Shown: piece by piece, positions 20,785 to 32,700 of the stretch | Layout of the letters: every line of letters begins with the position of its first letter | Position numbering within the stretch: position 1 is the stretch's first letter | Assembly: GCA_031841125.1 (NCBI GenBank) | Contig: CM063113.1 | Location: 42,810,197 to 42,874,196 of the forward strand | DNA length: 64,000 nucleotides | Source of the DNA: Acanthococcus lagerstroemiae | Taxonomy: Eukaryota > Arthropoda > Insecta > Hemiptera > Eriococcidae | Direction of reading: 5' to 3' | The notes under the pieces: generated by a model | Told to the model about the DNA's origin: nothing | The model's input: the letters and a program-made list of their open reading frames with translations, nothing else | Databases searched by the model: none | Translations under genes and position numbers: made by a program

Positions 20785-23700
20785 GTGAGTATCTTTTGTA
20801 ACTTTTTCATATCTAAGTTCAGAATCGAAAAAGCTTGCCGAAAATGATTGAATAGTTTGTCATCGATCGAACAAGTAAAAAGCCGGGTTAAAAAGGTAGA
20901 CCAAGTATGAGACTGCTCGTCTGTTCCTAAAATCGACCGCCAGAGCACTTTTGGGCTCATTCGCAAAATCCTGAACCCTAAAAATGTGTTTTTACTTTCA
21001 ACAATAACTACCGGCAGGGTATGAAGGCACCGGTACCTTATGCATGTACCTTAGCTGACCCTCAACCTTTGATAATATTTCTTCAAACAGTAAATTTTTT
21101 CTATAATTTGAAGACGTTGGGGTGAATATTGGCCACTGCCATTCGCCATCAGGGCTGATTAGCATTCGACAAGGTACTACAATATCATCACAGAGCAGCC
21201 GCAAATATCCTCCAGTGTTTTTTATTTTATTTTTTTCATTCGTTGCGTGTTTGTAGACTTCCAGAAAGTCTTCGGCTTCATCTATCACGACAGTATGTAC
21301 AGGGCATTAGCGGAACAGGGGGTTCCGGAAACTATGCTAAACATCATAGCTTACATGTATGAAAATGCCACGGTAATCATTATGTTGGACAAGAAAGGGG
21401 AGGACTTTTCGGTGGAAAAGGGGTCAAACAAGAGGATCCACTGTCCTCAAACATTTTCAACAGTATGCTCGAGGAAGTTCTTAAAAATCTAAATTGGGAA
21501 AATAAGGGGATAAGAATAAATGGTAGTAAAATGCTGACAAACTTAAGATTTGCGGTCGATATAATAGTACTTTTCGGAAAAAATAATGAAGAAATGAAAA
21601 GCATGCTCGGGGAACTGATTGAAGAATGCGAGAAAGTGAGATTAAAAATTAATACCTCCAAAACAGTGCTACTGGCGGGCGAGGACGGAGTCGAAGAGTG
21701 GGGGAAATAGTTCTAGATAGTGCAAAAATCAATAAGGTAAAGGAATGTAAATATTTGGGGGAAACGACGAGCTTCAACAGAAATAAATTAAAGAAAGAAA
21801 TCTCAGAATTACCAACTCCTGGAAAGCCTTTCGGGCAAACAAGCATATCTTTAAAGAAAAATTCAATATAAATACTAAAATGAAAATTTGGAATAGTGTA
21901 GTGTTAATGGCGCTCAAACCAGGACCTTGCCACTTAAGCTGAAAAAAGGGTTGGAGGTGACCCAGTTCTCCGTGATTCATAGTATCCTGGGAATCAAACT
22001 GAAGGACAAAATTAACAAAACTGAAATTGTAGGGAGGTCTGGGCTAACCAGTAGGAAATTATATCACAAAAAAACTGTTTAAATATGCTGGACATATGTG
22101 TTGGAGAAAGAGGGATAAATGGAACATAACAGCTACGATTGGGTCCCTAGAGACCATAAAAGGAGAATGGGCGTCCCTCGATAAAGTGGCTCGATGAAAT
22201 TAACAGGGCAGTCGGCCCAAACTGGGCAAGCGTGGCACAAGATAGAAGAAGATGGAGAAAGGTGACAGAGGCACATGCTCCGCGGTGGGCGACAGGGCCG
22301 CCGAGAAGGGGGTGAAAGGGTACTTTCACCCGGGCCCGCAGAGTCACAGAAATTATAATATTATCAAATGGACAATATGCCTTTTTACGCGGAAATAATT
22401 TCGGCGTAGACCCGCAGATTTTCCCCCCGGCCCGATTTGGCTCTTGGCGGCCCTGGTGGGCGACGTAGTCGGGGACTTAATGTAGGATCCAAAGGATCAT
22501 AATTACTGTAATAATTGTATATACGTTTGTACTACGTCGTGCTGCGAATAAAAAATAAATAAATAAGTAAGTAAATTTTCCTCAAAAGTGTAAGTAGGTA
22601 CAATAGGCGTCTGGTTGGCCGAGTAAATAGCGCGCTGGTCTCGGAATCCGGAGCTCCCGGGTTCGAGCCCACGTAGCAACTCGCTACATTTCGACCTTGC
22701 GCCGGTTTTTCGGCCAGGAAAGAAGAGGGCTGAGACAGCCCTAACAAGCTCCCCAACGTCTCTGAGGTAATACTCGAAAGGGCGGATTCCAAAATTCGGG
22801 TTGAGAGCAAATTGAAAAAAAAATTACATTTTACACGTAGCTTTAAATGTGGATGAACATGGTAGCTCGATTATGATATAGGTGCCTTCATGTAAATATT
22901 TATAATTATGCAAAATTAATTTAGTTTACATAGTAAAGGGGAAGCGGGTCATATTCGTAATAAAAAGCAGAGTGCATTTTGTGATACAACCCTATAGTTA
23001 CTGTTCATGACGTTAACCTAATATCAGGTTGATCACTGATGATGGTAGTAGAATGGATACCGGCGGGGGGAGCAGTTGTATGACTTTGTCCCGTCTTGCG
23101 ATTTTTGTGCTATTTCACAATAACCCTTCTAGTGATGGTGCCACGGGGGGCAGTAACCTGCTAAAATAGCGTATAACAGCTTCAATATTCGGTGTTTTTC
23201 GAGCCATTTAGTTGATGTTCGATATTTCGAGCATTAACCTCTGCTTCTGTAGCGTCACAAGGAATTCTGACCTCAATATTAGGGTGGAACGAAAACAGCA
23301 AAAAATGTTTATAATTTTGCTCATTTCTAAATATTTAGGTCAAGTCAAGACCCCTGTGGTGCTTCAGAGGCACGGGGAGCGCTTACATTATCGAAAATAA
23401 AATAAGTAGCTCTAAAAAAATCATGATATGATTGACCCTCGTACAAGCTTCTTTACCAGATTTAGCAGGTCACCGCCCCCTATGGCAACATGATGGTGAA
23501 GACTATAATCAAAATAACATGAAAAACAAATTAGCCAGGATGCTCAGTTCTGGAAAAGTCAAGGATTTTAGGAAATTAATGCATATAAGAGAGCTTCCAA
23601 AAGTGTACTCTCATGTGTTGTTCTGTGAAGTGGTTGAAGCCGAAATGAAGCAAATTATGTATTTTTGATACTTGCATCTCAGTTTTGTTTTCATGTTTCT

Positions 23701-26700
23701 GTTCTTCGCAATAAAGTCGCAAAAATTTGAATATTGCGCCCATTTTTTTGCCTGCCCTGTAACATTATTTAGTCACCTTCTGGACCTCTCTGAAATATGT
23801 CTGGGAAAGTCAGAAAAGTCAGGGAATTTCATTTTAGACAACAACTGGGTACCTGTTAGCGATCCCCCCTCCTTAAGATAAATAGAGCTGATTTTGCTTG
23901 TTCATAAATAACTAGATAAACATTAATACATAATAATCGAACTACCAACTCGCGTTGAGCCATGGAAAAATTTCAATATTTTAAAGGAAATTTTGCACAG
24001 TTTTTTTTTTTTTAAATTCCCAAATGCAACTTTGTAGCCCTACACAACCTCCGAACCTCCCTCTCCCAAGCAGTGGCGGAACTAGCTTTTTTTAAAAGGT
24101 GCCAGGGGGCAGGAGAAAGCGATGAAAAAAAAAGTGTAGCTCTAAAAATTTATATTGAAATCATGAAATGAGAGCCGTAAAATTCTAAAATATATTAAAT
24201 TGTTTCACCATAGTTTTTGTTTATAATGCACGTATTGAGATTCGAGTACTGAAAAAGTTGGTCAATTTTTTTACTTTTTAGCCAAATATTTGAATTCTGG
24301 GAAATTTTTTGGGGAAGCCAACAATTTTTTTGAGGGGTCCGTGGCCTCCCTGAGACCTTCCGTAGCTCCGCCACTGCCCCCCTCCGATCATATTCCATTC
24401 TAGAGTACAACCGACTTCCACTGTATAAAAAGCAGACAGAAAACTAAATTTAGTCCAGAAAGTTGTTTTTACGATTTCCCTGAATGTCAAATCTCGCTAG
24501 AGGAAAGACTAAGGGAATGCACTTACTTATTGTTCACTTGTGTTGGTTTTTAACGAACGATTTAGAGAGTGCATTAGACGCCGGCGGAAGCCCCGCATTT
24601 CTCATAATGTGGCTCCAAAACAGGAAAAAGAGAGCGAAAAAAGTGAAGTTTGAAATAGTAGTCGATTCGTAGGTTTGCGAGGCTGCGAAATTCGAATTTG
24701 AGTGAATCTGACCCCCGTACAGAGTTACAAAATGAGTTGAAATGAGATGCGAGATGATTTTCCAAGACGCAGTTAGTCTATTTTACTATTTTTTACTATT
24801 TTTCTGTTGCTTCTTTTTTTGGAATCAGGTGATGGACCCCCCCCCCCACCTGCGCTCATCAGTATCTTCTTCGAATTGCAAAAGAATCATTTTCTTTCAT
24901 GCTGTCACAGTATTTGCTAATGTAGAATCCAAAAGCGCAAATAGGGCTCAGAACTGGGGGGGGGGTTAAGCCCCCTTATTATGAAGCAACACCCCCGCAT
25001 AATTTTCTTCGGTAATCTTTCAGTGTTGGGGACATATTTAGAACCTCCTCCCCTCAACCCCCCCCCCTACTTGAGCCTATGGTAGAATCTGAATCCCGAT
25101 TATAATAAGTGTATTTTGTCTGTCTATTTTTTCCCTTCTGCAATCGGATGTTGGAATCCTCTACTTATCAATATCTCTGGGTCGAACTGCAAGAAAATCT
25201 TTTTTCTTCATGTTATAACGATATTTTTTAGTGAAAAATTCGAAGTGTTGTAATTTTATGGACTATTTATTCCACTTCCAAAACACTGAGTCCAGGTTTG
25301 CAGGTATGTGAATTAGAAAATCGACAAAAAGTTTTCTTGTGAGGATTTCCATAGGCCTCCTCCTATTGGGTACGCGTGTTGTCATATCCGTTGAGGCTCT
25401 CTTTTGTCAAAAATCTCTGGAAAGAAAATCAAAGTTGAGATGTGTTGATAATTTTTGTGGTTCTTAAACAATTTAAAAATATGAACTTGACTGCGTCTTC
25501 GACCAGCATCTCTCGAAGTCATTACCTTATGATGGTCTAGTGGTATTAAAATTTTAGGGTTTCAGGGTCATCGAACTTGATTCCAAGAATGAATTTTATG
25601 TCTAACCCCTGAACTGCGCCCAAAAGAGGACGAAGAATGAACGCCGCTCCCCACCTGGATTTTGAAAAAAAAATGCACTATTTCACCCTAAAATCAAGTT
25701 TTTTTAGAAATCGGTTATGCCCTTCCTCCTGGAATCGTCTTGCCCCCTAGAAAGTCTAATGGTGGTCTTAGGATGAAGGTGTACAGTAATCCAGTGTTTC
25801 TAAAATTTTTTGGCCCGCTGTATCCCTTCAATATCAGATGCACACAATCTGCCCCCGAAACATTTTTTAATGTTGTTTCTCTTGCCAAAAGCTAAATTAT
25901 TTTACGAAAATCAATCGTTATTTTCGTGAGACAAGACAATTGTGCCCAGAAATCGAAGCGCAGAAAAGACTAAAATGAGGAGGGGCAGGAGTAAACATAG
26001 CATATTTGAAGAAAATAATCGATTTTATTTTACTGAATATTTTACACAAAAAAGGCTTTTTTTCTTTCAAAATTTGTATTCCTTCTCACGTTTCATTGAT
26101 TAATGTGTTGAAAACTGTAATTTTAAACCAAATCTGTGGGTGCCATTCAGGAATATGGGACCATTAGATTCTGAACCCCCTTGAGCTTTCTCCTATTAGC
26201 GTTTATGCCAACAAATGAAAAAGGGCGTAATTACGATCAACAAAATAATTCCTGTAACGAAAGGATATCTTCTTTTTTCTAATTTCATTTTCGACCCGAG
26301 CCCTGGAATCCGCCCTTTCGAGCATTGCCTCAGAGGCATTGGGGAACCTTTTAGGGCTGTCTTAGCCCTCTTCTTTTCTGGCCGAAAAATCGGCCTAGGT
26401 CGAAATGTAGCGAGTTGCTACGTGGGCTAGAACCCGGGACCTCCGGAGTGCTCGAAAGGGCGGATTCCAGGGCTCGGGTTGAGAGGAAATTAGAAAAAGA
26501 GATTAGAAATTTTGAGAGAGAGAAAATCCCTCTTGGCAGTTCTGGGGAAACTAGTTACCCCATGCTCCCTAGTTTAGCCACCTGTATATTTATATCATTC
26601 TATTGACTTTACAGATTTCATACAATTTTGTTGAAATTACATCCCCTTTCATAATTTTTTTTTTCATATCTCCTTATGTACCCCAAAACGTAGTACCACG

Positions 26701-29700
26701 CGACACCAAGGAGTCACATACGTCGCAGTCTGAGAAACCCTGGTGTTATCAATATGAAGATGGTAAACCAGTAAAATTATTTTATACTTAGTCTGAAATA
26801 TGATAATTGTTTGACTTTGATTTCCTTCGGTAGCATATTATTGAAATATCATTCTGAACATCAAATTCTGTGACCTTCAAATCTCGTGAGTTTAGCACTG
26901 CCAAAAATAAGTATTCTTTGTCCTTTACCCCTTCGGTTCACATTCCGAGGGGGTCAGATCTAAATGTAACCGTGTCCTGAGAAACATTTATCGTATCCAA
27001 AAACCTCGTATCAAGTTTAAAGTTTTTTGTGTATTTTTCTTGGGGCACAATCACAAATATTTATTACCAGATTAGAATTCAGTGACCTCGAAAAGCTGGA
27101 AATCGACTGTTCGACTCACATTTTGAATTTCATTTTTTCATCCTCCTCCTTTCACTTTGAAGCCACAGAATGATGGGTCCTCGGCTATCTTATACTCTAG
27201 GTAGATAGGCTGGCTTCTTTGAAACAGTTGTGTGTAAAAATAGTATTTTGAATAATTTATTCTCTTTAAGCAAACATTACCCTTTTTCAAGGGGAATTGA
27301 AAGAATTGGTTGACTGAAATTTTATCCGCAAATTTTGTTCATGGTTCGTTATATGCCTCAACTGCAGATGTAGATTGAGAAAAACCGATTCAAATATAAA
27401 AGCACTTCAGTTGAAACCTGAAAAGGGAAAAAATCCTCAATTTCCTGATGTTGCCGGCTGACCAATTTGCCGAATGTCGACTTTTCGAACAACATTGTGG
27501 AGAAGAGATGTGATACTCATGTACCTGCTCCCCGTTTCTACGGTCATGGAGAGAGACTCAAGAAAATCTGACTTTGCTAAAATTAAGACCACTCTAGTTA
27601 GAGACAGATTTACCAGTCATAAAGGGGGAGGGGCAAGTCTTGGATAGCCCAAGTTCATAGATACAAAAATGTGAGCGAAAAAAAAATTACCTATACCAAT
27701 TGTGGATAGGAAATGAGCCGAGATTAGCTATTTCTCATTACTTTTTGCCACATTTTTAATCTTATCTGCGGAAACTTGAACTCGAAGGGGGCAGAGCCTC
27801 TGCCCCCTTGAATCCGCCATAATCCACCCATGACTCTAGTGAATATACCTGCGATGAAATGACTAATATCTAATTCTTCAAAATTTGTAATTTATTTGGT
27901 AATAGGCTGTTGGGACTGTCGGCTATTTACATACCAAGCATTTCTTCTCCTATCTTTATGAGTATGAATCATATTCTACAGTTTTCGGCTGTATGTGTAT
28001 ATTGCAGTGGCACGTATTAGCGACCAAGCCTGTATTTAAATCATTGTTGACAGATACAACAGACGATATAAAATATAACAAAAAACAGTAATTTTAAATA
28101 ACGTCGTTTAACACGTACCATATCCTACATTTCTTTCTGAACTACTATGTTGGACAAAAGAGAAGTCATACCCGTTACGAAAAACACTTAATTTTTACCA
28201 TTCGATTCTCGGGATTTAGGAACTATGAATGATGCAAGCGTGACTACTGATTAGGAGAAGAAACACAGTTTGACGAAACTATGCCAAAAAAAAGTTGCAA
28301 TGAACTTATTTTACGCCTTCTCTGCCTTACGTCATGCTATTTCTGAAGCTGAAATATTCTCGTTATCCTTTCTTGAAATTTCATGGGGAAAGTGAGGAAG
28401 ACAGGAACCTGAAAATAAACTGCCGGTTAGTGTTGGTGGATATTCTCTCATCAAATACCTTTGTGTACTATTACTAAATATACATGTAAGTACCATAAGC
28501 CAATCAAGTCTGTGAACAGACGGCCCGATCCAGAAGTTGCATCCTCATCTCTACTCTATGATTTCTTTTCTAATTTTACTCTCATCCCGAGCCCTGGAAT
28601 CCGCTCTTTCGAGCATTACCTCAGAGACGTCGGGGAGGCTGTTAGGGCTGTCTTAGCACTCTTCTCATCTTGCCGAAAAACCGGCCTAGGTCGAAATGTA
28701 GCTGGTTGCTACGTGGGCTCGAATATTTGTCAACCTCCCTGAGCCCCCCCCCCCACTCAAGGTCAGCTATTTGCCCTTATTGGTAGCGATGACCATTTCC
28801 TTCAATACTTTCTGATATCACGTCTGCAGGTCTGAATACAAGTAAATCGCAGTCCCAAAATTTCAATACCGGTCACAGAGATACATAGAATTGTCCTGTC
28901 CAGCATTTCCAGCTTGTTTTGCTTCAGTTCTAGTCGAAGGAAAAATACTTAGTAGACAAACCTGCTATTTACGTTCCAGCCTCGCAGTATAAAAAACTAC
29001 TCGTTCATAGTGAGGATGCGGGAGGCGAAAAGTCCCAATGTTACCAATTTGTGAAAATGCTTGAAGTCGATGAATAAGAAAAAAAAAAGTGAAGAAAGGT
29101 ATAATATTTGCATTTTTACTCTCTGATGTATCAAATTCACCACTTTTCACGTTTTCACTCAATAAAAGAATTTTTTCAGCTAATTTAAAAGCCTTAGGGA
29201 ACAATCACCTTCTCCCCCTGTGTCTGGAGCTACCTTTTCAATAGAATTATTGTTCCAAGAAACTGTCCGTTTTTTTCAACAATCCCTGATCCCTGCTGAA
29301 ATTGTGGTGAATATTTTCTAAAACGTCCTTATATCCCATAAAATAGACTAGATTCAGAGTCACCAATGAGGTGTCAGCAGGGCCGTAGACATGGAGAAAT
29401 GCTCCCCCCCCAATAATTTGAAATTTTCGATCAACTGCTGTTTGCAAAAATGAAAATGTTCCTTTCGTTTTGCTTGATGATCTTAAAATTTTAGTTTTCA
29501 GTTGAAAATATCCAAACTTTTATTCCTTTGCTCCGCTCTTTAGAAAAAGTATCTTTTGGCTACAGTCCTGGGTACCCAGAGCAAATATCCCTCTAACTCT
29601 CTGTGCGGGTGAACTGGTATGGTGTACTAACGGAGTTTTTGAAAAAGAGTCCTAAAATCTGAGTTCGTCTTACAAGTGAGACATTAGTGATTCATATCAA

Positions 29701-32700
29701 AATCCAGCGGTGTAGGGGGGGGGGCGTCTGGATACCACCTTACGTTGTTGTCAAATAATTTTAGCTCTGCTCTCTGATACTCCCTTCCCCCTACCGCTAG
29801 GCTGGCTAAACCACTATCAAAATCCAACTGCTTTTACAGCAATATCATAGTATGGATTTGACGAGTTGTGTCGGTGTCTAAATGAGTCTTATCGAGTTGT
29901 ATAAGTCTTTATAATTGAGTTGAATGAGTTTTATGAATGCTGCGATTCTCAAAGAAGTCATGTAAGTTTTGTCCTAACGATGAATACTCAGAGTAACCGG
30001 ATGGATATGAATTTGAAAATGTCATATCAGAGTGAGTTCGAATGAGTCTCTTGCCATATGGATTCGAAGTCCAAATGATGAGTTGAAAAATAATCTTAAC
30101 AGAATGTGAAGGAAATAGGGAACTTTTTTTGATTTGTTTTTATTGGAATCAGTTTAGGAGAAGAATCGAAGAAAATTCAGAAAAAAGATCACTATTTCCT
30201 TCACATTCTGTTAAGATTATTTTTCAACTCATCATTTGGACTTCGAATCCATATGGCAAAAGACTCATTCGAATTCACTCTGATGACATTTTCAAATTCA
30301 TATCTATCCGGTTACTAATACCTCCCTTTTCTCCGAAAAGTCGGTAAAAGTTTTAATAGTACCGTCGTCTTTATAAATCGTTGCATTTAATAAAAGGTCA
30401 AGAGGGAACTTACGGCAGTCTACAGTTGCTACAGTGTAAATTAGAAGTTTTCTTGACTGATGAGCGGAGTGATTGATACAAATTTTATTAATAAAACAGT
30501 GACCGATCTACAGAATTTTTCCTCAATTTTGAGGCCACAAGCAGCAAAAAAAAAAAAAAGGTAAATAAAATAGTTGGCAAAAATATTTTGCCGAAGCCCC
30601 AAATTTTGATGTGACAAGCCAAAAGAAAACTTTCGGATCTAAAATGTTACTTGACAACCTCTAGAAATCTGTCTGTGAGGGGGAGGGACAAAGTAGGATT
30701 TTCAAGGGAGAAAAAGTCGAAAATTGAAGTGTTTTTTTTTTTAAATTACCGATATTAGAGGACTATTTTATGAAATAATAATAATAATAATGATAGTAAG
30801 TGGCCTCTTACATTTTTTTATAACTTATACTTACTAGCATAACTATAATATTTTATCGCCACATACCCTGCTTCTGGGCAAAGGCCTCCCTCAGTCTTAT
30901 CGATGCCTTTCTTTCGGTCGCCACCCTATGATATTGCTTATTTTAGGGGTTCCCAAAAAAATTTTTCAAGGACCCCTGAAAAAATCCCTATAATTTCAAG
31001 GACCCCTTATGTATATAATGCATTTAAATATACTTCAAATTTGCTAAAACTGTCAAATTCCTGACGAACAAAACATTTTCGGATCAGCTCGCGGACCCTT
31101 AAGTCACCCTCCGCGGACCCCCGGGGTCCGCGGACCACCTGTTGGGAACCACTGGCTTATTTTAAAGACATTTTTCAAAGTCATCTTGCCATCTGGTCTT
31201 TTGTCTACCTTTATTTCTTTTGTGATCTATTGGTTGCCAGAAAGTTAGTCTGTAAGTCCAGTGGTTGTCTCTTAGTCTAGCTACGTGCCAGCCCAGGTCA
31301 ATTTATGCCTTCTAATGTTCGTAACAATATTTTGGTTAAATTTTGGCCTGCTCTTAATTATTTTGTTTGGGATCCGGTCTATTTTCCTGATTCTTAGCAT
31401 GGATCTCTTCATTTTGTTTTGTGTTACGTGTAGTTTCTTTTCGTGAGCTGTAGTGAGGGCCCAGGTCTGTGATCCATATGTTAGTGTGGGGATACCACAT
31501 GCGTTGAAAATTTCGCTTTTCAGATTATTTTGGTATTGTCCTTTAAGGATGTGTTCCAAACTCCAAAACTTGTTCCATGTTAGCGTTATACGACGATTCA
31601 TTTCTTTGTCCAATTTTCCCTCCAAGCTGATTGTCCTAAATATGAAAATGAAGGTAAATTTACTGTTCGGACAAAAATCTTTTGAAAAACGTGTTTTAAA
31701 GGCAAAAAATTGCTCATTTTTGCATATTTTGCATTCAATTTTAGATGCCTCGTGAGGGGGCTTTCGCCCCCTTCGTCCCCCCTCTTGCTATGTCACTGTC
31801 CCCACCTTATTTACGCCACTGTGCAGCTATTTTCTTATCTGATATTTAAACTATTTTGAGGCTTTCGCCCTCTGTTTATTTGTTTCATTTACCTCTTCGT
31901 TCTCGCGAAATTTTGATGAGGTAGCATCGTATTCTGCCGTATTAAATTACAAGCACCGAATTCGACTTCTTCTATTCAGTGTTGTCACCAAAAGAATCTG
32001 TAAATGATTCTTCCTCGTTTGTAACATCTTGTAGCGAAATAATTTAATTGCATTCGAATGAATCAACAAGGTCGCGAAAATGAATGAAAAAATATTGCGA
32101 AGATGCTCACTGATCAGGAAATGAAAAAAATAATGACCGAGCAAATTGTCCAACAGTTATACTCAACAACGCGTGAAACTTTTTGTATTCAGGACGATCA
32201 ACTTATTCATTTTCTGCTTTCTGAAGCTGTACAAGTCTATAGAACCACACTCGTTCTCTAAAACAGAGACTGAAATTGATTTGAAGCTATTTTTAAATTC
32301 CATTCTATGAGCACTCGTCAGTGCCGTCGACATTTAACGTTCAAATATAATCGGAATTCAGGGTGGAAAAAATATTGCATATGGTTGCCAGTATTACTTT
32401 GAGGAAAAGCCGAACTTCGTTTTCGTGTAAACTTCCTTATACCAGGTAAGCTCCTCGATAGAGGACAGTTTGCTTTTCCAATAGGAAAACAGGTTCTTTG
32501 CTCTCGCAAGGATATTTGTACTGTTTTTCCATTCTTGAATTGGCGCTCTCTTCCAATCCCCCCTGATTCCTTCATGGTACTTGTAAATGAGAATAACTTC
32601 ATCTCTCGTTGTGATCAGGAACGTACTAATAGGGAGGGGAGCCTCACCTCACGCATTTTTCAGAGTTTGCAAATTTAGCAAAATTGATCCTCAGTTGGCA

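Larger units (their letters stand above)
30655..31795. mobile_element. Poly-G MITE copy interrupted by a LINE (outer shell of a three-level nest)
   Basis: 30690-30775 (GACAAAGTAGGATTTTCAAG, AGTCGAAAATTGAAGTG, GATATTAGAGGACTATTTTAT) and 31641-31795 (AAAATCTTTTGAAAAACGTG, AAATTGCTCATTTTTGCATA, GCTTTCGCCCCC) are consecutive in the intact family member at 43875-44133 (complement strand). The left terminus is eroded; the right ends near TATGTCACTG. Confidence 0.75.

Noticed and set aside
20586..20966. Minus-strand ORF of 126 codons over exon 1
   Set aside because: Lies antisense to exon 1 and has no recognisable motif. The plus strand has the signal peptide, ATG and splice donor.
23432..23668. 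Plus-strand ORF of 78 codons as a nested gene in intron 1
   Set aside because: Protein-like composition but no family, promoter or splice support; left as an unrecognised frame in the region note.
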